Shown one piece after another: positions 25,717 through 31,786 of a DNA stretch of 31,786 bases. Within the stretch, counting starts at the first letter, position 1. Every line of letters begins with the position of its first letter. The DNA is from CAZWUW01 sp964636895. Its GTDB lineage: Bacteria; Bacillota; Thermincolia; Thermincolales; CAZWUW01. A program made the position numbers and the translations under genes. The notes beneath the pieces were generated by a model, which saw only the letters and a list, made by a program, of their open reading frames with translations, searched no databases and was not told the origin of the DNA. Location of the stretch: contig CAZWUW010000029.1 of assembly GCA_964636895.1 (NCBI GenBank), forward strand, positions 1 through 31,786. The letters are read 5' to 3'.

Positions 25717-25745
25717 ATTATAGCATAGTAAGTTCGGAAACACAA
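25717..25745 (-). promoter_or_regulatory. Strong sigma-A promoter of rplS
   Basis: TTGTGT (25740-25745), a 17-bp spacer and TATAAT (25717-25722) with a TGC extended -10 on the minus strand. Transcription should start near 25710. This is the best promoter match in the window. Confidence 0.82.
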
Positions 25746-25759
25746 GCATATTTTAACCG

Positions 25760-25783
25760 TATTAAACCCACTATTAAACCCAC
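25760..25783. repeat. 12-bp perfect tandem duplication spanning the methyltransferase stop
   Basis: TATTAAACCCAC occurs twice without a gap (25760-25771 and 25772-25783). The copy at 25772-25783 includes the stop codon and the last Val codon; the other lies just downstream. Confidence 0.85.
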
Positions 25784-26355
25784 CACGGCTCACCCAGAAG
25801 ACGGTCAAGAATGATAGCTGCAGCGCTTCTGACACTTAGGTGATTATAATCACCCGGCCCGTAAATGGGTTCCAGAATATAATCAGTAGCCATCATAGTT
25901 TCCCCGGCAATCCCGAAGCCGGTACCGAAAAGCAACAGACAGGGGTGACCAGTAGCCAGCTTATTCCGCATTTCGGAATAACTGACGGTATTGGGGTATA
26001 CCCGGGCATCAGTAGTAATTACATACGGACTGGTACCGGTTGCTTCGCGGATATCTTTAACGGCCCCAGTCAACTCAGCTACCAATCGAACCCTGCAGAA
26101 TGCTTCCCGCCGGTCAGGGTTATACTGGGAACCATAACCCTCCTGCCAATAACTTAAAACATCTGCAATCAGCCGACGTTGGGTTTCCAGCGGGTGAATA
26201 ATAAAATATCTGCTTACTTCATAAGTCCGGGCGGTTCTGGCAATGTCATGAATATCCAAATTTGTAATAGAAGTTGAAATAATCTCCATGTTTTTATTAT
26301 AAATAGGATAATGCAGCAACCCAATATAAACCCTCGGCTTTTTCTGGGAACTCAC
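25774..26355 (-). CDS. Putative SAM-dependent RNA methyltransferase (SPOUT-like, Methyltrn_RNA_4 type)
   Basis: 193 residues. It begins with RVYIGLLHYPIYNKNMEIIS, then NLDIHDIARTARTYEV, and ends with LLLFGTGFGIAGE and LSVRSAAAIILDRLLGEP. These fit the family placed directly after trmD in many Clostridia and Thermotogae; GTGFG and the LSVRSA loop resemble a trefoil knot SAM site. The RNA target is not known to me. The frame opens at a TTG at 26376, but GGGGGGT lies 9 nt before GTG 26355, which I prefer. The stop codon lies within a 12-bp tandem duplication. It starts 27 bp after trmD. Confidence 0.85.
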   Translation of the reverse strand: MSSQKKPRVYIGLLHYPIYNKNMEIISTSITNLDIHDIARTARTYEVSRYFIIHPLETQRRLIADVLSYWQEGYGSQYNPDRREAFCRVRLVAELTGAVKDIREATGTSPYVITTDARVYPNTVSYSEMRNKLATGHPCLLLFGTGFGIAGETMMATDYILEPIYGPGDYNHLSVRSAAAIILDRLLGEPWWV

Positions 26356-26382
26356 CTTAATTATACCCCCCGGCAATTTGTT

Positions 26383-27114
26383 TTACGCAAAAACCTCCAG
26401 CAAAGTTTTCCGGTCTTCCTCAGACATTTCTTCAATTTTTAATAGGTCGGGCCGGCGTTCCAACGTTCGTTTCAAGGATTGCTGCCGGCGCCAGCGGGCG
26501 ATTTTGCCGTGATCTCCGCTAAGTAAAATTTCCGGCACCGTAATACCCCGGTATTCCCGTGGTCTGGTATATTGAGGATATTCTAAGAGACCGTCATAAA
26601 AAGAATCCTTAACCGCAGACTCTTCTTCCCCCAGCACACCCGGTATCATCCTGGCCAGGGCATCGATAATTACCATGCAAGGCAGTTCCCCACCGGTCAG
26701 CACATAGTCGCCAATGGACATTTCCTTGTTCACTACAGTATCCCTTACCCGTTCATCAATTCCTTCGTAATGACCGCAAATAAATACGATATGTCGGTGT
26801 TGAGCCAGCTCAATTGCTGTCTGCTGATTGAAAACTTCGCCCTGAGGACTTAACAAAATCACCGTATCCGGTATTCTGCCAATCTCGCAGGTGAGTGCGT
26901 CAACAGCTTCTATAATCGGTTCCGGTTTCATAACCATACCGGCACCGCCGCCAAATGGATAATCATCGGTAATTCGGTGCTTATCCCGGGCAAAGTCCCG
27001 GATATTAGTGGTGCTTATATCAAGCAAACCTTTTTCCCGGGCTCTTTTAATGATACTAACACCAAAAGGCCCTAAAAACATCTCCGGAAAAAGGGTAAGA
27101 ATGTCAATTTTCAT
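26383..27114 (-). CDS. trmD: tRNA (guanine-N1-)-methyltransferase
   Basis: 243 residues from ATG 27114. Makes m1G37 in tRNAs reading C- or purine-rich codons, preventing frameshifts. Knot residues are visible in LSPQGEVFNQ, FICGHYEGIDERV and SIGDYVLTGGE. The start at 27114 has AGGTGAT before it, formed by the rimM stop region; the open frame begins three codons earlier at a GTG. It follows rimM by 5 bp. Confidence 0.96.
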   Translation of the reverse strand: MKIDILTLFPEMFLGPFGVSIIKRAREKGLLDISTTNIRDFARDKHRITDDYPFGGGAGMVMKPEPIIEAVDALTCEIGRIPDTVILLSPQGEVFNQQTAIELAQHRHIVFICGHYEGIDERVRDTVVNKEMSIGDYVLTGGELPCMVIIDALARMIPGVLGEEESAVKDSFYDGLLEYPQYTRPREYRGITVPEILLSGDHGKIARWRRQQSLKRTLERRPDLLKIEEMSEEDRKTLLEVFA

Positions 27115-27119
27115 TTTAA

Positions 27120-27650
27120 TCACCTGTAAATATCCAATAATCCCGGTAATAGTTCTACTACTACTTTTTTTTCAGACAAATCTATTTTTTTAACCACCTG
27201 TTTTAAAGCTGGAATTAAAATGTCCTTACCTAACGGTGGTTTTACCACATATACATCATTGCTGCCGGTTTGAATAACATCAGTAATGATACCCAGCTTT
27301 TCCCCCGCCCCGGTATGCACCTGCAGCCCAATAAGCTCGAAAATATAATAAGTATCTTCCGGCAATGGTAATAAATCCTCTGAGGGAAGCTGTATTAGAG
27401 CCTCTTTTAATGTTTCCGCCCTATTCATGTCAGGTACTTCAGCAAATTTAACAAGCACAAACCGCTTGTTAAAACGCACCCCGTCAATATGATAAATCTC
27501 CGTATGACCGTTCAGATTAATATATACTTGTTTTAGATTACTGAATCTTTCCGGAAAATCAGTTAGCGGCCAAATCCGCACTTCGCCAAGGTGGCCTTGG
27601 GTGTTGACTATCTTGCCAATGGTAATCATTTCCGCTTTATCTGCCATCAT
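27120..27650 (-). CDS. rimM: Ribosome maturation factor RimM
   Basis: 176 residues. The N-terminal barrel begins MITIGKIVNTQGHLGEVRI and the C-terminal PRC-barrel contains LIGLQVHTGAGEKLGIITDV and DILIPALKQVVKKID. It assists 30S head assembly, binding S19. The two adjacent ATGs at 27650 and 27647 lie inside the end of ylqD (14-bp overlap). Confidence 0.95.
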   Translation of the reverse strand: MMADKAEMITIGKIVNTQGHLGEVRIWPLTDFPERFSNLKQVYINLNGHTEIYHIDGVRFNKRFVLVKFAEVPDMNRAETLKEALIQLPSEDLLPLPEDTYYIFELIGLQVHTGAGEKLGIITDVIQTGSNDVYVVKPPLGKDILIPALKQVVKKIDLSEKKVVVELLPGLLDIYR

Positions 27651-28071
27651 AATCTTCTCTGGTCCGGTTTCTTATCGCAATAATCTTATCATCACAAACC
27701 AAAAGCTCAATACCCATAATATCGTTCCAATTATCACCCACCCTGATATCTGTTATGCTCTCCATGGTTCCCTGAACAACTTCCGCACCGATAGCCATTT
27801 TACTAATATTCTTTAGTTGTTCCATAAGATTTTGACGGGCCTGCAACCTTTTATCTCTTTCTTGTTCCAGGTGCTGCTTGGCTCCAGGAATACCCGCCGG
27901 ATTCTTTTTTTCCAGTTCGGCAATCATCCTTTTTACTTGAAACTCCAGATGTTGCAGCTCAGAATCAATTTTTTTAATGGCCTCCTGCACTTCCGTTGCC
28001 ATCCTGGTTTTAAAGTGCTCGGTTACTCTGACCTTAACAATTACCGGTCTTTTAATTGTAATGCTGTCCAT
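27637..28071 (-). CDS. ylqD: YlqD family protein, unknown function
   Basis: 144 residues from ATG 28071, which has GGGAGG 6 nt upstream; the open frame extends eight codons further but without a ribosome binding site. A short beta segment (ITIKRPVIVKVRVTEHFK) is followed by a long charged coiled coil (~20-90) and a C-terminal beta domain with VVQGTMESITDIRVGDNW. The family is found between khpA and rimM in Firmicutes, and no function is established. The context suggests a link to ribosome assembly. Confidence 0.88.
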   Translation of the reverse strand: MDSITIKRPVIVKVRVTEHFKTRMATEVQEAIKKIDSELQHLEFQVKRMIAELEKKNPAGIPGAKQHLEQERDKRLQARQNLMEQLKNISKMAIGAEVVQGTMESITDIRVGDNWNDIMGIELLVCDDKIIAIRNRTREDYDGR

Positions 28072-28166
28072 AAATACCTCCCGCTTAAAAAACAATGCCT
28101 GAAGCGTCAGATAAAGTTGAAAATGGCTTGCCTGTACTTAGCAAAAAAGACTAATGGTAGTAGAAA

Positions 28167-28182
28167 GGGGCTCGAAAGCCCC
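28167..28182 (-). terminator. GC-rich hairpin between khpA and ylqD
   Basis: GGGGCT and AGCCCC close a 4-nt loop (UUCG on the minus-strand RNA), followed only by TTTC. It may attenuate transcription between rpsP-khpA and ylqD-rimM-trmD, or act as an RNA-stability element. Confidence 0.45.
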
Positions 28183-28189
28183 CTGGTTA

Positions 28190-28417
28190 TTAAATGATCT
28201 CTACCATAACTTTTTTTCCTTCCCTGGTGGAAGCTGCTTTAATTACCGTGCGGATTGCTTTGGCAATCCGACCCTGTTTACCAATGACTTTACCCATGTC
28301 CTCGGCAGCTACCTTTAGTTCCAGCACCAAAGAATTTTCAGTTTCTACAACGTTTACGTTAACCTCATCCGGGTTATCAACCAGGGACTTGGCAAGTAAT
28401 ACCAGTAAATCCTTCAA
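28190..28417 (-). CDS. khpA: KH-domain RNA-binding protein KhpA (YlqC)
   Basis: 75 residues, a single minimal KH domain with the GxxG loop GKQG at 46-49. It partners with KhpB/EloR (Jag) in sRNA and cell-elongation control in other Firmicutes. The start is a TTG with AGGGGG about 9 nt upstream. It lies 18 bp after rpsP, as in most Firmicutes. Confidence 0.95.
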   Translation of the reverse strand: MKDLLVLLAKSLVDNPDEVNVNVVETENSLVLELKVAAEDMGKVIGKQGRIAKAIRTVIKAASTREGKKVMVEII

Positions 28418-28435
28418 TGTACTTACCCCCTTGGG

Positions 28436-28705
28436 TTACGCTTGCTTCTGGGCAGCCAGTTTTTCATACACACCAACTTTGTTAAACAATGACTTAACTG
28501 TTTCGGATGGCTGGGCACCTTTTTTCAACCAGTCAACCGCCTTATCATCATTGACGTTGATTATAGCAGGTTCTTTACATGGATCGTAATAGCCAATTTC
28601 TTCAATAAACCGGCCATCCCGCGGGGCCCTGGAATCTGCTACAACAATACGGTAAAAAGGGGCTTTCTTAGCACCCATGCGCCGCAAACGAATTTTCGTT
28701 GCCAT
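28436..28705 (-). CDS. rpsP: 30S ribosomal protein S16
   Basis: 89 residues from ATG 28705, which has AAGGAGGTG 7 nt upstream; the frame is open 12 codons further but without support. MATKIRLRRMGAKKAPFYRI is the diagnostic N-terminus. It follows ffh by 47 bp. Confidence 0.97.
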   Translation of the reverse strand: MATKIRLRRMGAKKAPFYRIVVADSRAPRDGRFIEEIGYYDPCKEPAIINVNDDKAVDWLKKGAQPSETVKSLFNKVGVYEKLAAQKQA

Positions 28706-28752
28706 TAATTTCACCTCCTTATAGAATCTGTCATTATACAAATAAATATGCT

Positions 28753-30099
28753 TTATTTGAAAAAGGGAAGTTTAAAGCCTCCGCCTTTTTTCATCGTTTT
28801 CTCCATACCGGACAATTGCTTCATCATTTTCTTAGTTTCTTCAAACTGTTTGAGGACCCGGTTTATTTCAGATACTTTTGTGCCGCTGCCGCGGGCAATG
28901 CGTTTTTTGCGGCTATCCTTGATAATAGACGGTTTGCGGCGTTCCTCCGGAGTCATCGACTGAATAATGGCCTGCACATGAACCATGTCCTTTTCATCTA
29001 TCTGTATGTCTTTAAGCTGTTTAGCACCACTGAACCCCGGTATCATGCCCAGAATACTGTCCAACGGACCCATGTTCTTAACCTGTTGCATTTGATCCAA
29101 AAAATCTTCCAGTGTGAAATCCTGATTTTTTAACTTTCTTTGTATCTCCATGGCCTTATCGGCATCAAATGTGGCCTGTGCCTTTTCAATCAAGGTCAGT
29201 ACATCACCCATGCCAAGAATCCGTGAGGCCATCCGATCCGGATGAAAGGGTTCCAAAGCATCCAGCTTTTCACCCATCCCAACAAACTTAATAGGCCGGC
29301 CGGTAACCGCCTTGACGGATAGAGCGGCACCGCCCTTGGTATCACCGTCAAGCTTAGTGATGATTACCCCGTCAATGCCAAGTTCGTCATTAAAGGTTCC
29401 GGCTACTGTAACAGCATCCTGACCGGTGGTGGCATCTATTACAAACAAAATTTCATGCGGATTGACATTGTTTTTGATACCCCGTAACTCTTCCATCAAT
29501 TCTTCATTGATATGCAGCCGACCGGCAGTATCTATAATGACCAGGTCATGGCCATAGGTTTTGGCGTGCTCAATAGCGGCTTTCGCAATATCAACCGGAC
29601 TGGTTTTGTCCCCCAGACTGAATACCGGAATATTAAGCTGTTCGCCGAGTACCTTTAACTGTTTGATAGCCGCCGGCCGATAAATGTCACCGGCTACCAG
29701 CAATGGCCTGCGACCTTGCTTGCGCAGCAGGTTTCCCAGCTTGCCGGCAGTAGTTGTCTTACCGGCACCCTGCAAGCCAACCAGCATAACTACCGTGGGC
29801 GGTTTGGGTGCCAGTACTATTTTGGCCTGAGAGCCACCCATCAAATCAGTTAATTCGTCATTGACTATTTTGATTACCTGCTGACCCGGCGTGAGGCTGC
29901 TCAATACTTCCTGACCGATAGCCCGTTCTTTTACCTTGTTTGTAAAATCCTTTGCTACCTTAAAGTTGACGTCAGCACCCAATAGTGCCAGTTTAACCTC
30001 TCGCATCGCCTCATCAACATCAGTTTCCGACAGCTTACCTTTGCCTTTTAGTTTTTTAAATGTGCTTTGTAATTTTTCTGCTAATCCTTCAAAAATCAT
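28753..30099 (-). CDS. ffh: Signal recognition particle protein Ffh (SRP54)
   Basis: 448 residues: N domain ~1-90, GTPase G domain with GLQGAGKTT at 109-117, then DTAGRL and TKLDGD, and a methionine-rich M domain ending in GGGFKLPFFK. It recognises signal sequences co-translationally with 4.5S/6S RNA and docks at FtsY. The ATG follows GGGAGG. It lies downstream of ylxM, its usual partner gene. Confidence 0.97.
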   Translation of the reverse strand: MIFEGLAEKLQSTFKKLKGKGKLSETDVDEAMREVKLALLGADVNFKVAKDFTNKVKERAIGQEVLSSLTPGQQVIKIVNDELTDLMGGSQAKIVLAPKPPTVVMLVGLQGAGKTTTAGKLGNLLRKQGRRPLLVAGDIYRPAAIKQLKVLGEQLNIPVFSLGDKTSPVDIAKAAIEHAKTYGHDLVIIDTAGRLHINEELMEELRGIKNNVNPHEILFVIDATTGQDAVTVAGTFNDELGIDGVIITKLDGDTKGGAALSVKAVTGRPIKFVGMGEKLDALEPFHPDRMASRILGMGDVLTLIEKAQATFDADKAMEIQRKLKNQDFTLEDFLDQMQQVKNMGPLDSILGMIPGFSGAKQLKDIQIDEKDMVHVQAIIQSMTPEERRKPSIIKDSRKKRIARGSGTKVSEINRVLKQFEETKKMMKQLSGMEKTMKKGGGFKLPFFK

Positions 30100-30138
30100 A
30101 GATAGACCTCCCTCATAAATAAAACGGCCTATTCAGTT

Positions 30139-30483
30139 TTATTCCAGCGCCAGGACTTCTTTGATGATTTCTGTGACCTGTGCCAATAACACCGGGCTAT
30201 CATCGGTTTTATACTGTTCCAGCAAAGCTAAGGCTTTATTAAGATTAGCTCGCTGCTGTAAATACTTTGTGACCAGACCTAGTTTTTGCTCGTAATTATC
30301 CAGCGCTTTTTCGCAGCGCCGGATTATATCGTGTACGGCTTGCCGGCTAACCCCCATATCAGCGGCAATTTCCCCCAAAGAAAAGTTCTGTTCATAGTAT
30401 AAACCGATTATTTCCTGTTGTTTTGCAGTCAGCAGTTGCCCATAAAAATCAAACAGCAACGCCAGGCGGCCAAACTTTTCCAT
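30139..30483 (-). CDS. ylxM: YlxM family DNA-binding protein (UPF0122)
   Basis: 114 residues; the N-terminal half carries a sigma-70 region-4-like helix-turn-helix (FSLGEIAADMGVSRQAVHDII), and the rest is helical. It is almost always upstream of ffh. The Streptococcus homologue modulates SRP-pathway GTPases. The ribosome binding site is a run of Gs immediately before the ATG. Confidence 0.93.
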   Translation of the reverse strand: MEKFGRLALLFDFYGQLLTAKQQEIIGLYYEQNFSLGEIAADMGVSRQAVHDIIRRCEKALDNYEQKLGLVTKYLQQRANLNKALALLEQYKTDDSPVLLAQVTEIIKEVLALE

Positions 30484-30570
30484 GGTTCCCCCCCAAGAGG
30501 ACCGTCAAGGTTTTTTACTTTACAGCGATATTCTATATGTTTTTTTTCCGGCTGTCAAGCTGAAAACACA

Positions 30571-30594
30571 AAAAAAAGAGCCTTATTCGGCTCT
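30571..30594 (-). terminator. Rho-independent terminator of the Spo0E-like gene
   Basis: AGAGCC (30577-30582) and GGCTCT (30589-30594) with a 6-nt loop, then a tail of U's on the minus-strand RNA. It isolates the small gene from the ylxM-ffh operon. Confidence 0.88.
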
Positions 30595-30620
30595 CTATGT
30601 ACTAAATTTCACATTCCTGG

Positions 30621-30806
30621 TTATGATATATGCAGTTTTTTCTTCATACTACTATTTCTTAATATATCTGATTCCCGGTCAATTGCCTCGTCCAGATCCA
30701 TAATCCGCACTAATATCTTTGCGCTGTCCGGACCTTTTTTGTTAATCCACAGGTCCACTAATTGATTTCTCTCTATCCGCAAAGAAGCCAATCTACCGCC
30801 CGCCAT
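30621..30806 (-). CDS. Spo0E-like small protein, probable Spo0A~P phosphatase family
   Basis: About 61 residues from ATG 30806, which has GGGGGTG 7 nt upstream; an ATG two codons earlier (30812) is too close to that site. The sequence forms two helices (RIERNQLVDLW and ILVRIMDLDEAIDRES), the Spo0E-family hairpin. The catalytic signature in Bacillus is SQELD; here the matching stretch reads RIMDLDEAI, keeping LD but not SQ, so activity is uncertain. Family members dephosphorylate Spo0A~P and delay sporulation. It is monocistronic, with its own terminator and a Spo0A box at its promoter. Confidence 0.65.
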   Translation of the reverse strand: MAGGRLASLRIERNQLVDLWINKKGPDSAKILVRIMDLDEAIDRESDILRNSSMKKKLHIS

Positions 30807-30861
30807 CACCATTCACCCCCTAGTCTCAAAAAATATACATGTGAAATAATTCACTTATTTG

Positions 30862-30880
30862 ATTATACTATATTCGACAA
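30862..30880 (-). promoter_or_regulatory. Promoter of the Spo0E-like gene with an embedded Spo0A box
   Basis: TATAAT at 30862-30867 and the Spo0A-box match TTGTCGAA at 30873-30880, 5 bp upstream, both on the minus strand. The box occupies the spacer region, where Spo0A could activate or repress. No strong -35 is present, which fits regulated expression. Confidence 0.5.
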
Positions 30881-30901
30881 TTATTTAGTAATTCCTCCTT
30901 C

Positions 30902-30932
30902 TTTATTAAAAAATATTATATTTTTTAATAAA
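30902..30932. repeat. 31-bp AT-only perfect palindrome after the amidohydrolase gene
   Basis: TTTATTAAAAAATAT (30902-30916) and ATATTTTTTAATAAA (30918-30932) are perfect reverse complements around one T. No G or C occurs. It lies 8 bp past the amidohydrolase stop and may act as a weak bidirectional terminator. Confidence 0.8.
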
Positions 30933-30940
30933 ATCAGCTT

Positions 30941-31786
30941 TCACTTACCTATAAGTTTTCCGGCTCGTTCACGAATTTTAGCAAGTACTTCGGACTCATC
31001 CAATGTAAGTACTTTGCGGTTTTCCATAACAATGCGACCATCAATAATAACTGTTTTAACATCGGCCGGCTGAGCAGCATATACCGTGTGTGCATATATG
31101 TCATGTCTGGGATAAAGATGCGGTTGTTCAAAATCAATCAAAATAACGTCGGCCTTATACCCAGGTTGCAATACCCCGGTTTCCTTTTCCAGTCCCAGGA
31201 CGCGTGCTCCTTTTACCGTAGCCATTTCCAACGCGCAATAAGAGGGTATTGTTGTCGGGTCCATGGTGTTTACTTTGTGCAGCAATGCGGCAGTACGCAT
31301 TTCTCCCAGCATATCCAGGTCATTATTACTGGCTGCACCATCTGTTCCCAACCCAACAGTAATACCGGCAGCAAGCATCTGAGGTACCGGAGCAATACCA
31401 CTGGCCAGTTTCATGTTGCTTTCCGGGTTATGAGCTACTCTTACATCCTTTGCCTGCATTATATTGATATCTTCCGGACTGACATGCACGCAGTGAGCTC
31501 CCAGTACCGGAAAATCCAGTAAGCCCAGGTCGTTTACGTAAGCAATAGGAGATTTGCCATATGCTTTTTGTATGTCATGCATTTCCTGCAGGGTTTCAGC
31601 CAGGTGAATGTGAATACCCACCTGAAGCTTTTTGGCCAGCGCCATAACTTTTTCGAGATAGTCCGGTGGGCAGGTGAAAGGGGCATGTGGTCCCAACATC
31701 GTGGTAATACGACCGTCTGCACCGCCATGCCCTGTTTGAACAAAAGCCTCACTTTCTTCCAGCGCTATTTGAGCGGTAGGGGCTAC
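30941..31786 (-). CDS. mtaD: Amidohydrolase, 5'-methylthioadenosine/S-adenosylhomocysteine deaminase type, 5' end missing
   Basis: The frame runs to the right edge, giving 281 visible residues of an expected ~430. It keeps the HxHLAET strand (GIHIHLAET), GAHCVHV, and GTDGAASNNDLDML, which hold metal and substrate residues of the TRZ/ATZ-MtaD group. It ends with PGYKADVILIDFEQPHLYP and a small beta domain. MtaD deaminates methylthioadenosine and SAH; its role could include recycling the by-product of SpeE, but the genes are far apart. The N-terminal HxH metal site lies outside the window. An apparent start at 31699 is internal. Confidence 0.9.
   Translation of the reverse strand, partial: VAPTAQIALEESEAFVQTGHGGADGRITTMLGPHAPFTCPPDYLEKVMALAKKLQVGIHIHLAETLQEMHDIQKAYGKSPIAYVNDLGLLDFPVLGAHCVHVSPEDINIMQAKDVRVAHNPESNMKLASGIAPVPQMLAAGITVGLGTDGAASNNDLDMLGEMRTAALLHKVNTMDPTTIPSYCALEMATVKGARVLGLEKETGVLQPGYKADVILIDFEQPHLYPRHDIYAHTVYAAQPADVKTVIIDGRIVMENRKVLTLDESEVLAKIRERAGKLIGK

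Noticed and set aside
1..31786. tRNA genes, CRISPR arrays, insertion sequences, phage genes
   Set aside because: No cloverleaf-like segments, regularly spaced repeats, transposases or integrases were seen on either strand by eye.

Overview
The window is about 31.8 kb of chromosomal core DNA from an endospore-forming Firmicute. The best fit is a Clostridia/Peptococcaceae member of the Desulfotomaculum type. This is inferred from the PrkA, YhbH and SpoVR sporulation trio, a Spo0E-like protein, a NADH-dehydrogenase-like operon without NuoEFG, the Firmicute order ylxM-ffh-rpsP-khpA-ylqD-rimM-trmD, and moderate G+C with strong AGGAGG ribosome binding sites. No species can be named from sequence alone. 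Almost every gene is on the minus strand; only two small genes are on the plus strand. I saw no tRNA, rRNA, CRISPR array, insertion sequence or prophage.

Layout, left to right. (1) 1-908: 5' part of a divergent ClpC/ClpB-type AAA+ unfoldase, cut by the window edge. (2) 1.0-6.3 kb: prkA, yhbH (yeaH) and spoVR in tandem, followed by adk with its own likely promoter. (3) 6.5-9.5 kb: a 49-residue zinc-finger-like protein (plus strand), speE, a PAS-AAA-Fis regulator that lacks the sigma-54 contact loops, and a 74-residue membrane/coiled-coil protein (plus strand). (4) 9.5-11.5 kb: a ComM/YifB ATPase and a YraN-family protein. (5) 11.5-21.4 kb: nuoABCDHIJKLMN, eleven tightly packed genes for a proton-pumping quinone oxidoreductase, ending in a strong hairpin terminator. 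(6) 21.6-22.7 kb: an HD-GYP protein. (7) 22.8-30.5 kb: rnhB, rbgA, lepB, rplS, a SPOUT-type RNA methyltransferase, trmD, rimM, ylqD, khpA, rpsP, ffh and ylxM. This is the ribosome-biogenesis and protein-export cluster. rplS has its own near-consensus promoter and a structured leader, and hairpin terminators flank it. (8) 30.6-31.8 kb: a Spo0E-like small protein and the 3' part of an MtaD-type amidohydrolase.

How the parts fit: the stretch from the Clp gene to prkA looks like a sporulation or stationary-phase module. The nuo operon is the respiratory core, with an electron-input module that must come from elsewhere. The rnhB-ylxM stretch is translation housekeeping. Perfect Spo0A-box heptamers lie upstream of both the Clp gene and the Spo0E-like gene, near the two ends of the window.

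Observations most worth a second look: speE appears to start at an AUA codon; the regulator next to it has lost both sigma-54-interacting loops; a Spo0A box sits in the promoter of the Spo0E-like gene, suggesting feedback; a 14-bp perfect inverted repeat lies upstream of nuoA; and the small CxxC-x13-CxxC protein is divergent from the sporulation operon.
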